Shown here in pieces: positions 25,402 through 35,765 of a stretch of 64,000 nt of DNA. The notes beneath the pieces are model-generated. The model searched no databases, was not told where the DNA came from, and worked only from the letters and a program-made list of their open reading frames with translations. The translations under genes were made by a program, and so were the position numbers. Numbering within the stretch: the stretch's first letter is position 1; each line of letters begins with the position of its first letter. Origin of the DNA: Bacillaceae bacterium S4-13-56 (GTDB lineage Bacteria > Bacillota > Bacilli > Bacillales > JAWJLM01); contig JAWJLM010000002.1 in assembly GCA_040191315.1 (NCBI GenBank), positions 1-64,000 of the forward strand, written 5' to 3'.

Positions 25402-27249
25402 ATGTGTGGAATTAGTGGTTGGGCTGATTTTCAAAAAGACCTTACATCCCAGAGGGACACCGTAGAGAAAATGGCGAAACAGCTTGAACTACGTGGACCT
25501 GATGAAGCCAATACTTGGGTCAGCCCGCGTGCAGCTTTTGGTCACCAACGATTAATTGTTGTCGATCCAACTGGTGGTGGTCAACCCATGCAGAGAGTAC
25601 ATGATGGACATCAATATGTCCTTTGTTACAATGGAGAATTATATAATACAGAAGATTTGAGAAGAGAACTGGTTCAACATGGATGGAGCTTTCAATCCCA
25701 TTCTGATACAGAGGTTTTACTCACTAGTTATATGGAATGGAAGGAAGATTGTGTCCATAAACTGAATGGTATTTTTGCTTTTGCCATTTGGGATGAGAAG
25801 GCACAAGAGTTGTTTGTAGCAAGAGACCGCTTAGGGGTAAAACCATTGTTCTACCATTATGAAAACGGTAGTTTATTATTTGCTTCTGAAATAAAGGCTT
25901 TACTTGCTCATCCGAAACTTAAACCTGTGGTCAATGAAGAAGGGCTTAGTGAAATTCTTGCTTTAGGACCTTCAAGAACCCCTGGGCATGGTGTTTTTAA
26001 AGATATCCATGAGCTTCGTCCGGGACATATAGGGACATTGAATGCCAATGGATGGAGAGTCAATCGATACTGGAATGTAGAAAGCAAGGAGCATACAGAA
26101 TCCCTAGAGGAAACCGCTGACCATATTCGTTTTCTATTAAAGGATTCCATTGAACGCCAGCTTATATCTGATGTTCCGATTGGCACCTTCTTATCAGGTG
26201 GCGTTGACTCTAGCGCGATTACTGCAATTGCAGCTGAAAAATTAAAAAAAGAGTCAGGTGCTACATTGCCAACCTTTTCTATTGATTTTGAGGAAAATGA
26301 AAAATATTTTAAAAAGAGTAAGTTCCAGCCCAACAGCGATGTAGAATTTATCATTAAAATGACAGAAGAGCATGGAACGAATCATTTTTCTGCAGTAATG
26401 GATAACGAAGTCTTGGCTGATTTGCTCAAAGAAGCAACGGAGTTAAGAGATTTACCGGGAATGGCCGATGTTGATTCTTCCTTACTCTGGTTTTGCCGAG
26501 AAATTAAAAAAGAAGTTACTGTAGCCTTGTCAGGTGAATGTGCTGATGAAATTTTTGGTGGTTACCCATGGTTTTATCGTCCCGAGGAATTGGAGAGAGA
26601 AGGATTTCCATGGATTCGTTCTTCAGAAGTTCGTTATGGTTTACTAAATAAAGAAATGCGAGATAAACTAGATTTAAATAGTTATATGCTTCAGCGATAT
26701 TATGAAACGGTAAAAGAAACCCCTACCTTTGATGGGGATTCAAAGGAAGAAGCGCAACGAAGAGAAATGTTCTATCTGAATATGAATTGGTTTATGACCA
26801 ATTTGCTAGATCGCAAGGACCGTATGAGTATGGGTGCAAGTCTGGAGGTTCGTGTTCCTTTTAGTGATCATAGACTTGTAGAATATGTGTGGAATGTACC
26901 GTGGGAAATGAAGCGTTATAGGGATCAAGAAAAAGGGATTTTGCGAAAAGCCTTGGAAGGTATTCTTCCTCATGAGGTTTTATACCGCAAAAAGGCTCCT
27001 TATCCCAAAACTCATCACCCAGCTTATACAAAAGCAGTGGTTAAGTGGATGGATGAAATTTTGGAGGATCCCAACTCACGTTTATTTGATATTTTTGATG
27101 GAAAACAAATAGAGGAACTTGTTAGAAGTGAAGGGAAATCCATCCAAACTCCTTGGTATGGTCAACTAATGACTGGTCCTCAGCTTTTGGCTCATTTAGG
27201 TCAAATCGACCATTGGTTACGAAAATATAAGGTGGAGATTGATATATAA
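25402..27249 (+). CDS. asnO: Asparagine synthase (glutamine-hydrolysing)
   Basis: A 615-residue asparagine synthetase B-type enzyme. The N-terminal Ntn glutaminase domain begins MCGISGW so that Cys2 becomes the nucleophile; LRGPDEANTW and CYNGELYNTEDLR follow. The synthetase domain has the ATP pyrophosphatase loop GTFLSGGVDSSAI near residue 260 and SGECADEIFGGYPWF near 375. The ATG directly before Cys2 is taken as the start, 9 bases after GGAAAGGA; an ATG three codons upstream would bury the catalytic Cys. By synteny and length it matches B. subtilis AsnO (YisO), the sporulation-associated paralogue. Confidence 0.92.
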   Translation: MCGISGWADFQKDLTSQRDTVEKMAKQLELRGPDEANTWVSPRAAFGHQRLIVVDPTGGGQPMQRVHDGHQYVLCYNGELYNTEDLRRELVQHGWSFQSHSDTEVLLTSYMEWKEDCVHKLNGIFAFAIWDEKAQELFVARDRLGVKPLFYHYENGSLLFASEIKALLAHPKLKPVVNEEGLSEILALGPSRTPGHGVFKDIHELRPGHIGTLNANGWRVNRYWNVESKEHTESLEETADHIRFLLKDSIERQLISDVPIGTFLSGGVDSSAITAIAAEKLKKESGATLPTFSIDFEENEKYFKKSKFQPNSDVEFIIKMTEEHGTNHFSAVMDNEVLADLLKEATELRDLPGMADVDSSLLWFCREIKKEVTVALSGECADEIFGGYPWFYRPEELEREGFPWIRSSEVRYGLLNKEMRDKLDLNSYMLQRYYETVKETPTFDGDSKEEAQRREMFYLNMNWFMTNLLDRKDRMSMGASLEVRVPFSDHRLVEYVWNVPWEMKRYRDQEKGILRKALEGILPHEVLYRKKAPYPKTHHPAYTKAVVKWMDEILEDPNSRLFDIFDGKQIEELVRSEGKSIQTPWYGQLMTGPQLLAHLGQIDHWLRKYKVEIDI

Positions 27250-27254
27250 ATAGG

Positions 27255-27287
27255 GAACCCCAGGCTAGATAAAGCCTGGGGTTTTTG
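27255..27287 (+). terminator. Terminator after asnO
   Basis: Perfect stem AACCCCAGGCT / AGCCTGGGGTT followed by five T. Confidence 0.9.
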
Positions 27288-27315
27288 GTTAATTAGCTCT
27301 AATGGGGTTGTTTGG

Positions 27316-27641
27316 TGCGCGTTGACGCTAATTTTTGAGCATTGATGACCTATAAGTTTAATTGTTGCGCACAGTTTCTTAAAACCTGCGCATTAACTCA
27401 AGAAAGTTGCACATAAAACTCTTGAAGGTTGCGCATATACTCAACAATTCACGCGTTGTCTCATGGGAGTGAGCATAGCAACAGTATATTGAGCATAGTG
27501 CTGAAAAACCCGAGCATAAAACATTAAATTTTGAGCATACCTCAAGTGATATCTGCGCATAAACTTTGTTTTGGGCGCATTGAGTCTTACATTTGAGCCC
27601 ATAGATTAAAAGTTGAGCATACAACATCCAAAGGTCGATCA
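27316..27641. repeat. Array of degenerate 20-21 bp units with TGAGCAT/TGCGCAT
   Basis: Between asnO and the MATE gene I see no gene. The motif T-G-(A/C)-G-C-A-T-A recurs with GCA/GCC at 27339, 27369, 27390, 27409, 27433, 27473, 27493, 27514, 27535, 27557, 27577, 27597 and 27617; a divergent unit (GCGT) at 27453 fills the one 40 bp gap and CGATCAT at 27637 ends the run. Most steps are 20-22 bp (range 19-30), with AT-rich, non-conserved filler. The period equals that of the 22.9 kb array but the motif differs. Short Cys-rich open frames here are by-products. Confidence 0.75.
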
Positions 27642-27740
27642 TGTTCATCAAAATCAATAAAAGGATGGTTAATTAAACACTAGTTCAACCCTAGGTACAA
27701 TTTAAAATTAACCAAACTTTTTCAATAGAAAGTTACACTA

Positions 27741-29096
27741 TCAGGTCGTCTGTTTAGAAACAAAGGCCATTGTAACCCACTTTCTTCCTTTCCAACGATA
27801 CAACATGATGATTCCTCTTAACCATTCATCAGCTATGAACCCAATCCATACTCCGACCAATCCCCAGCCGAGATAGAGTCCGAAAAACCAAGCAAAAGTA
27901 ACACTAATTCCCCACATGGATAGGATGCCCATATACACAGGGAAACGAACATCCCCCGCTGCCCTTAATGAATTAATCACTACAAGATTAAAGGCACGGC
28001 CAGGTTCTAAAATAACAGTTAATAATAAAAGAGTTGCCCCTTCTGCAATAATCGTCTCGTTATTAGTGAAAATCCCTAAAAGGGGTTGGGCAAAATACAG
28101 TACAATACCAGCCATACCTATTGAAATAAAAATAGACAGAATCAGGCTTCGGATACATCGTTTGTATGCATCCTCAATTTCGCCTGCTCCAATCATATGA
28201 CCGATCAAGATTTGATTTCCTTGGCCAATAGCGATAGCCGCAAGAAAGATAAACATCATAATGTTTTGGGTATACACTTTCGTTGTTATAGCTACTGTTC
28301 CCATTTGGGCAATGAAATAGGTGATGAGCATCTGACTCGCATTATATGAAAGATGTTCACCTGCCGATGGTATTCCTATTTGCAATAAGCTTTTGACGTG
28401 TGCTTTTTGATAAGATAAAAAGGACCGAATAGGAAGAGAGCCTTCACTACGTTTCAGTAAAAGGAATAACAAAACAAGAAACCCTATGAATCTACTAATA
28501 GAAGTTGAGTATGCTACCCCCACTACTCCAAAAACAGGGAATCCAAAGGGACCAAAGATTACAAAATAGTTTCCAATTACATTTAGGATATTCATCCCAA
28601 TAGTGACATACATCGTATCCTTGGTATATCCATAACTCTTTAATATTGCACCCACTGTCATAATCATGGCTTGAACAAAGATCAGACCACCTACGACGGT
28701 CATATAAACGCTAGCTTCACCCATTAGTTCTTTTGGAAGATCCATGATTCCTAGGATTTGTTCTGAGAAAACAAAGAGCCCTATACTTAAAGCAAGTGAA
28801 AACCATAAATTCAACCCAAGAGAGGTCATCGCAATTGTTCCAGCTTCTTTCTCCCGGTCTGCCCCTAAGTTCTGGGCAACAAGAATAGCCGCCCCTGTGG
28901 CCACAAAACCAAACATAACTATAATGACGGATAAAATTTGGTTGGAAACTCCCACTGCAGCTACTGCATTATCCGAATACTGACTGAGCATTAAGGTATC
29001 GGCATTCCCCATAAGCATATGGAGAAGAACTTCTACAAATATGGGCCATGTTAACGTAAATAGGGTTAGTTTTTTCTTTTGGTGTTGTTGGTCCAT
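27741..29096 (-). CDS. MATE family multidrug efflux transporter
   Basis: A 451-residue transporter with 12 hydrophobic helices in two related halves (MatE domain twice), e.g. LTWPIFVEVLLHMLMGNADTLMLSQYSDNAVAAVGV at the N terminus and IGIPSAGEHLSYNASQMLITYFIAQMG at the start of the second half. MATE proteins export drugs or metabolites with Na+ or H+ coupling; the substrate is not visible. The start is the ATG after AAGGAGG; an ATG 30 codons upstream would prepend an unlikely sequence. It is transcribed divergently from an AraC-type gene that may control it. Confidence 0.9.
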   Translation of the reverse strand: MDQQHQKKKLTLFTLTWPIFVEVLLHMLMGNADTLMLSQYSDNAVAAVGVSNQILSVIIVMFGFVATGAAILVAQNLGADREKEAGTIAMTSLGLNLWFSLALSIGLFVFSEQILGIMDLPKELMGEASVYMTVVGGLIFVQAMIMTVGAILKSYGYTKDTMYVTIGMNILNVIGNYFVIFGPFGFPVFGVVGVAYSTSISRFIGFLVLLFLLLKRSEGSLPIRSFLSYQKAHVKSLLQIGIPSAGEHLSYNASQMLITYFIAQMGTVAITTKVYTQNIMMFIFLAAIAIGQGNQILIGHMIGAGEIEDAYKRCIRSLILSIFISIGMAGIVLYFAQPLLGIFTNNETIIAEGATLLLLTVILEPGRAFNLVVINSLRAAGDVRFPVYMGILSMWGISVTFAWFFGLYLGWGLVGVWIGFIADEWLRGIIMLYRWKGRKWVTMAFVSKQTT

Positions 29097-29219
29097 AGTT
29101 AACCTCCTTGTAACATTTCCGAAAAAACAATAAAACATAGTGTACCTTGTGTTATGTATAATAGAAAGAGAGGATTCCGAAAACATTTATACAATTCCGA
29201 CTTGAAAGGAGGTCTGAAA

Positions 29220-30086
29220 ATGGTTTCTTTTGTTTCTTTCGCTTCTCCTCCGCTTCCCATTTTTATAAAGGCGGGCAGAGCAACCTATCGTCCTGGCATG
29301 ATGCATTTCTGCAGGACTTTTTCGATATTTGATTTTTTGTATGTACATAAAGGAGCTCTCCATATGACCGAGAATAACCAGTCTCATACGATTCATGAGG
29401 GGGAATATTTGTTTCTTGTTCCAGGCTTTGAGCATTATGGTCACAAAGGGTGCGAAGAGGAAACAATTTACACTTGGATTCATTTTGCAACGAATGCGCC
29501 TATTCAATTGTTGGAAAAGTCAACTATGGTATGGTCTGAGATTCTTCAAAAGGAATCAACCTTTTTAGAACCAGGAGAATATCGATGGATTCTTCCTAGA
29601 AAGAAAAAAGTGGAACATCGACTACTGTTGGAAAGGATTTTGGATCAACTTTTATATGCTCATCAAAGTACTCATCCATTAGAACGAATAGAAGAACAGC
29701 CAATTTTTCAGCAGGTTCTGGTCCACATTCAAAAGGAAGGATTTGATGCGCCGACATCATCTGAAAACATAGCTCAGCAGGCTATTCAATATATAGAAAA
29801 ACATTATCAAGAAGAGTTCCGTATTCAAGAAATGGCTCAGGAACTGCATTTCCATCCGGATTATGTTGCTAGGGTTATGAAGCAAACGACCGGACTTTCT
29901 CCCGTTGAGTACGCGAATCAATTTAGAATTACAAAAGCAAAGCATCTTTTGGTAAATACAGATTTAAAAGTAGCTGCTATTTCTCACGATGTTGGTATTA
30001 AAGAACAAACCTATTTTTCGAGGTTATTTAAAAAATACGAAGGTGTTACTCCGATAGAGTACAGGGAACTCATGAAGAGAAACTAA
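29220..30086 (+). CDS. AraC family transcriptional regulator
   Basis: A 288-residue regulator with an N-terminal cupin-like sensing domain (HEGEYLFLVPGFEHYGH near residue 60) and a C-terminal double helix-turn-helix: IQEMAQELHFHPDYVARVMKQTTGLSPVEY and VAAISHDVGIKEQTYFSRLFKKYEGVTPIEYR. AAAGGAGG lies 8 bases before the ATG. The ligand is unknown; sugar-type ligands are common in the family. It is divergent from the MATE gene with about 120 bases between. Confidence 0.88.
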   Translation: MVSFVSFASPPLPIFIKAGRATYRPGMMHFCRTFSIFDFLYVHKGALHMTENNQSHTIHEGEYLFLVPGFEHYGHKGCEEETIYTWIHFATNAPIQLLEKSTMVWSEILQKESTFLEPGEYRWILPRKKKVEHRLLLERILDQLLYAHQSTHPLERIEEQPIFQQVLVHIQKEGFDAPTSSENIAQQAIQYIEKHYQEEFRIQEMAQELHFHPDYVARVMKQTTGLSPVEYANQFRITKAKHLLVNTDLKVAAISHDVGIKEQTYFSRLFKKYEGVTPIEYRELMKRN

Positions 30087-30107
30087 TAGGCGTGGGCCAA
30101 AATAGAA

Positions 30108-30138
30108 AAAAGATGATTCCTCATTGGAATCATCTTTC
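30108..30138. terminator. Bidirectional terminator between araC-type gene and GH13 gene
   Basis: Stem AAAGATGATTCC / GGAATCATCTTT with CTCAT loop and A/T runs on both sides. Confidence 0.85.
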
Positions 30139-30157
30139 CTAGATTAACTTTTTGATC

Positions 30158-31924
<1,767 letters not shown>

Positions 31925-31938
31925 TTATGGTCAAGTTT

Positions 31939-31954
31939 GTGCAATCGATTGCTC
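31939..31954. promoter_or_regulatory. LacI-type operator, site 1
   Basis: GTGCAATCGATTGCTC with a perfect 12-base palindrome GCAATCGATTGC, the classic LacI/GalR operator shape with central CG. It lies 36 bases upstream of the minus-strand GH13 start, where bound repressor would block transcription. Confidence 0.7.
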
Positions 31955-32088
31955 ATATAGGTACAAAACGCAACTTTATTTGGTTTTAGACTAGTTTATT
32001 CTTTGTTAAAAGTCAATGGTTTAAAAGGATTACATGAAAAGTGCTTTAAATTGAGGGAATGGCCCTAAAAAATTATTTAAAAAAAAGG

Positions 32089-32117
32089 TTGTCAAATTTA
32101 AAAAACCATGGCATAAT
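32089..32117 (+). promoter_or_regulatory. Sigma-A promoter of the malEFG operon
   Basis: TTGTCA (32089-32094), 17-base spacer, CATAAT (32112-32117). Predicted start near 32124 places two operator-like sites downstream in the leader. The 328-base gap holds only regulatory DNA. Confidence 0.7.
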
Positions 32118-32135
32118 TTGAATTGTAATCAAACA

Positions 32136-32151
32136 GTGCAATCGCTTTCAC
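32136..32151. promoter_or_regulatory. cre-like site (CcpA) or LacI-type operator, site 2
   Basis: GTGCAATCGCTTTCAC contains TGCAATCGCTTTCA, which fits the catabolite response element TGNAANCGNWNNCW. Placed just after the predicted start of the malEFG transcript. It could bind CcpA, giving glucose repression, or the local regulator. Confidence 0.65.
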
Positions 32152-32183
32152 AAACGGCAGAGCGATTTTTAATTGTTCAGTTT

Positions 32184-32199
32184 GTGCAAACGTTTGTGC
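32184..32199. promoter_or_regulatory. LacI-type operator, site 3
   Basis: GTGCAAACGTTTGTGC with perfect core CAAACGTTTG, matching the sites at 31939 and 40778. It lies in the malE leader 33 bases before the start codon. Confidence 0.7.
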
Positions 32200-32231
32200 A
32201 AAATAAAAATTCCTATATGGAGGGGTCGTTA

Positions 32232-33545
32232 ATGAAAAAAGCGTTACTAGTACTATTTAGTTTAATGCTTGTTGCTGTGCTGGCTGCATGTGGACCAGAC
32301 CGTGAAGAAGACACTAATAACGGTAATGACAATGCAGCAACTGAGAATGAAGGAACTAATGAGGGGAATAACGAAGCAACTTCAGATATGCCTGAGAAAC
32401 CAGAATCACTTACTATCTGGATGAATGATGAAGAAGATCAAATAGAAGCTATTGAGGCTTCTGCTTCTAGATTCACAGAAGAAACTGGAATTGAAGTGAA
32501 TGTTGAAGGTGTAACAATGCTTGATCAAGTAGAGAAACTTGATCTTGATGGACCAAGTGGAAATGGGCCTGATATTTTCTTCCAACCACATGACCGTATT
32601 GGTGACCTTGTTATCCGCGGACTTGCAGAAGTAGTTGATCTTGGAGACAGTGCCGGTGATTACACAGATACGGCTATCCAAGCTGTTACTTATGAAGGAG
32701 ATACATGGGGAGTTCCTGCTGTAGTAGAAACTTATACTTTATACTACAATAAAGATATTATTGGAGATCAAGTTCCAACTACTATGGAAGAACTTGAAAC
32801 AATTATGAAAGATTATACAAATACTGCAAATGATGAGTACGGTATGTTAGCAGAAGCAAATAACTTCTACTTTATGTATCCATACTTTGCTGGATATGGC
32901 GGCTATGTATTTGCTAATGATAATGGAACTTATGATCCATCTGACATCGGGTTGAATAATGAGGGCGCTGCAAAAGGTGGAGAATTAATTCAATCCTGGT
33001 TTACGAATGGATATATGCCTAAAGAAATAACTGCAGATATCTTAAATGGTCTATTTAAAGATGGTAAAGTTGCAACAGTTATTAATGGACCTTGGATGAT
33101 GGGTGAATATAAAGAAGCTCTTGGTGACAGTCTGGGTGCTGTAGCTCTTCCATTACTTGAAAATGGTGAGCATCCAAAATCTTTCGTAGGTGTGAAGACA
33201 TTCATGCTTTCCTACTACTCTGAAAATAAAGAGTGGGCTACTGAATTAATGAAATATTTAACTAACACTGAAGAAGCCATTAACTACTTTACAACTGCTG
33301 GTGAATTACCTGCACGTAATGATTCTTTAGAAGACCCAGCTATTACAGGGGATCCAATTGTGGCTGCTTTCTTAGAGCAAGCTTCTTATGGTGAGCCAAT
33401 GCCTGGTATTCCTCAAATGCAACAAGTTTGGGACCCAGCTAATGCTGCGCTTCAATTCATCGCTAACGGTGATGATCCAAAAGAAGTGTTAGACGAAGCT
33501 GTACAAATTATTCAGGATAATATTGCTGCTGCAAGCGGACAATAA
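32232..33545 (+). CDS. malE: Maltodextrin ABC transporter, substrate-binding lipoprotein
   Basis: A 437-residue extracellular solute-binding lipoprotein (family 1, MalE/MdxE). Signal peptide with lipobox LAAC gives a lipidated Cys near residue 20, then an Asn/Glu-rich linker (about 25-52) and the mature domain (SLTIWMNDEEDQIEAIEASASRF...). GPWMMGEYKEAL and FVGVKTFMLSYYSENKEWA fit maltodextrin-binding proteins. GGAGGGG lies 5 bases before the ATG. First gene of malE-malF-malG. Confidence 0.92.
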   Translation: MKKALLVLFSLMLVAVLAACGPDREEDTNNGNDNAATENEGTNEGNNEATSDMPEKPESLTIWMNDEEDQIEAIEASASRFTEETGIEVNVEGVTMLDQVEKLDLDGPSGNGPDIFFQPHDRIGDLVIRGLAEVVDLGDSAGDYTDTAIQAVTYEGDTWGVPAVVETYTLYYNKDIIGDQVPTTMEELETIMKDYTNTANDEYGMLAEANNFYFMYPYFAGYGGYVFANDNGTYDPSDIGLNNEGAAKGGELIQSWFTNGYMPKEITADILNGLFKDGKVATVINGPWMMGEYKEALGDSLGAVALPLLENGEHPKSFVGVKTFMLSYYSENKEWATELMKYLTNTEEAINYFTTAGELPARNDSLEDPAITGDPIVAAFLEQASYGEPMPGIPQMQQVWDPANAALQFIANGDDPKEVLDEAVQIIQDNIAAASGQ

Positions 33546-33605
33546 AAAGGAGAAGGTGGATAGGAGTTGTCCTATCCACCTTATTCTTACAAGGGAGGAT
33601 TAAAG

Positions 33606-34898
33606 ATGGCTAGTCCACGACAAAAAAACATAAGAAAACATAATCCAACTGTAGCACTCGTATTGTCAATTCTTTTTGCTGGCCTTGGTCAATTGTACAA
33701 CCGTAGATTTGTTAAAGGGTTACTTTTTTTAGTTATTGAAGCCGCCTTTATTATCACTATGTATGATTTCTTAAATATTGGTTTATGGGGAATTGTCACC
33801 CTTGGTACGATTCCGAGAGTTGACCATTCCATTATTTTGTTAATTCAAGGGATTATTGCTGTTTTAGTTTTAGCTTTTGCCATTGCTTTGTATATTTTCA
33901 ATGTAGTTGATGCGAGAAAGGATGCAATTAAGCTTGCCAAGGGGGAGAAGCTTCCATCCTTAGTGCAAGAAATGAAAAACACATATGACAAGGGTTTCCC
34001 TTATATGCTTATTCTTCCAGGATTTATCATGCTTGTATTTGTAGTTATTTTGCCTTTACTATTCATGATTTCTTTAGCCTTTACAAACTACAATCTTTAT
34101 AATTCACCACCTCGTAACCTTTTGGATTGGGTAGGTTTCGCTAACTTCGGAAAATTACTTGAAGCAGGGATCTGGAAAGATACGTTCTTTAGTGTATTTA
34201 CATGGACGGTTGTTTGGACTGTAGTGGCAACTACACTGCAAATTGCATTAGGCCTCTTCCTTGCTTTATTAGTTAATGATAAACGTATTAAATTTAAACG
34301 TACTATTCGGACAGTGCTTATCCTGCCTTGGGCTGTACCAGCTTTTGTATCTATCCTAATCTTCTCGGCATTATTTAATGGAGAATTTGGCGCCATTAAC
34401 CGAGAGATTTTAGGACCACTGGGAATGGCAGTTCCATGGATGTTAGACCCGTTCTGGTCTAAGATTGCACTTATATTAATCCAAACATGGCTTGGGTTCC
34501 CATTCGTTTTTGCCCTATTCACAGGGGTACTTCAAAGTATTCCTACTGATATGTATGAGGCAGCAGACGTAGATGGGGCAACCCGAATGCAAAAATTCAG
34601 GAATATTACATTCCCGTTTGTCCTGTTTTCAACTGCGCCATTGTTAATCATGCAGTATGCAGGCAATTTTAATAACTTTAATATTATCTACCTCTTCAAT
34701 GAAGGTGGACCTGCAGTTCGTGGACAAAACGCAGGAGGTACCGATATTTTAATTTCTTGGGTTTATAAGCTTACCTTTGATACAAACAACTATAATATGG
34801 CAGCAGCTATTACCATTATTATGGGATTAATTGTATCTATCTTTGCCTTCTTCCAATTTAGAAGAACGGCATCCTTTAAAGAGGAGGGACAAATCTAA
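33606..34898 (+). CDS. malF: Maltodextrin ABC transporter permease MalF
   Basis: A 430-residue inner-membrane permease. An N-terminal segment with SILFAGLGQLYNRRFVKGLLFLVIEAAF (residues about 18-45) precedes the binding-protein-dependent transport domain. The EAA loop is YEAADVDGATRMQKFRNITFP near residue 320, where the ATPase docks. GGGAGGA precedes the ATG. Its stop overlaps the malG start by one base. Confidence 0.92.
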   Translation: MASPRQKNIRKHNPTVALVLSILFAGLGQLYNRRFVKGLLFLVIEAAFIITMYDFLNIGLWGIVTLGTIPRVDHSIILLIQGIIAVLVLAFAIALYIFNVVDARKDAIKLAKGEKLPSLVQEMKNTYDKGFPYMLILPGFIMLVFVVILPLLFMISLAFTNYNLYNSPPRNLLDWVGFANFGKLLEAGIWKDTFFSVFTWTVVWTVVATTLQIALGLFLALLVNDKRIKFKRTIRTVLILPWAVPAFVSILIFSALFNGEFGAINREILGPLGMAVPWMLDPFWSKIALILIQTWLGFPFVFALFTGVLQSIPTDMYEAADVDGATRMQKFRNITFPFVLFSTAPLLIMQYAGNFNNFNIIYLFNEGGPAVRGQNAGGTDILISWVYKLTFDTNNYNMAAAITIIMGLIVSIFAFFQFRRTASFKEEGQI

Positions 34899-35740
34899 TG
34901 AGTGCAAAAATGAAGTCAAAAATTGAAGTTACCCTCATTTATCTCTTTTTTTTATTTATGGCTGTCATCATTTTTTATCCACTATTATGGACAGTTGGAA
35001 TTTCTTTAAATCCAGGAACAAACATGTATACGACAAAAATGATTCCTGACAATTGGTCACTTGAACATTATAAGTGGTTATTTACAGATCCAAATAGTGA
35101 TTATTTGATTTGGTATAAAAATAGTCTGTATGTAGCCATTGTGAACTCAGCAGTTTCAGTATTTTTAACAGCTTTAATTGCTTATGCCTTCTCTCGTTAT
35201 CAATTTGTTGGAAGAAAGTATGGCTTGTATGCCTTTTTGCTTTTGCAAATGTTCCCAGCTTTAATGGGAATGGTAGCTTTGTATATTCTCCTGAACATCA
35301 TGGGATTACTAGATAGCTTATATGGCCTAATGCTAATTTACATTGGAGGTCAAATTCCATTTAATGCATGGCTTGTTAAAGGATATTTTGACACGATTCC
35401 TCGAGAATTGGATGAAGCAGCGCGTATTGATGGAGCAGGACATTTTAAAGTTTTCTTTAGCATTATGCTACCGTTAGCAAAACCAATCTTAGCGGTTGTT
35501 GCCCTATTCAATTTTATGGCTCCATTTATGGATTTCTTGCTCCCAAGAATTGTGTTGAGTAGTAAAGAAAACTACACGTTAGCCTTAGGGTTGTTCAACT
35601 TTATCAATCAGCAGTTTTCTACAAACTTCACAAGGTTTGCTGCTGGTGCTATATTAATAGCTGTACCTATCGCTTTAGTATTCCTTTTACTACAACGCTA
35701 TTTAATTTCAGGATTAACATCTGGAGCGACAAAGGGGTAA
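34898..35740 (+). CDS. malG: Maltodextrin ABC transporter permease MalG
   Basis: A 280-residue permease with six helices. The EAA loop is LDEAARIDGAGHFKVFFSIMLPLAKP near residue 170. Overlaps malF (TAATG). No ATPase gene follows, so a shared MsmX/MalK-type ATPase encoded elsewhere must drive the transporter, as known for B. subtilis mdxEFG. Confidence 0.93.
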   Translation: MSAKMKSKIEVTLIYLFFLFMAVIIFYPLLWTVGISLNPGTNMYTTKMIPDNWSLEHYKWLFTDPNSDYLIWYKNSLYVAIVNSAVSVFLTALIAYAFSRYQFVGRKYGLYAFLLLQMFPALMGMVALYILLNIMGLLDSLYGLMLIYIGGQIPFNAWLVKGYFDTIPRELDEAARIDGAGHFKVFFSIMLPLAKPILAVVALFNFMAPFMDFLLPRIVLSSKENYTLALGLFNFINQQFSTNFTRFAAGAILIAVPIALVFLLLQRYLISGLTSGATKG

Positions 35741-35765
35741 ATTTGATTGTATAGGAGTATGTTTT

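Noticed and set aside
22948-27641. CRISPR array interpretation of the periodic regions
   Set aside because: Units are only 20-22 bp including filler, the repeat is short and degenerate, and no cas genes are present.
27379-27657. 92-residue Cys-rich open frame on the minus strand
   Set aside because: Its Cys and Ala-Gln pattern comes from translating the periodic TGAGCAT units of the array; no ribosome site.
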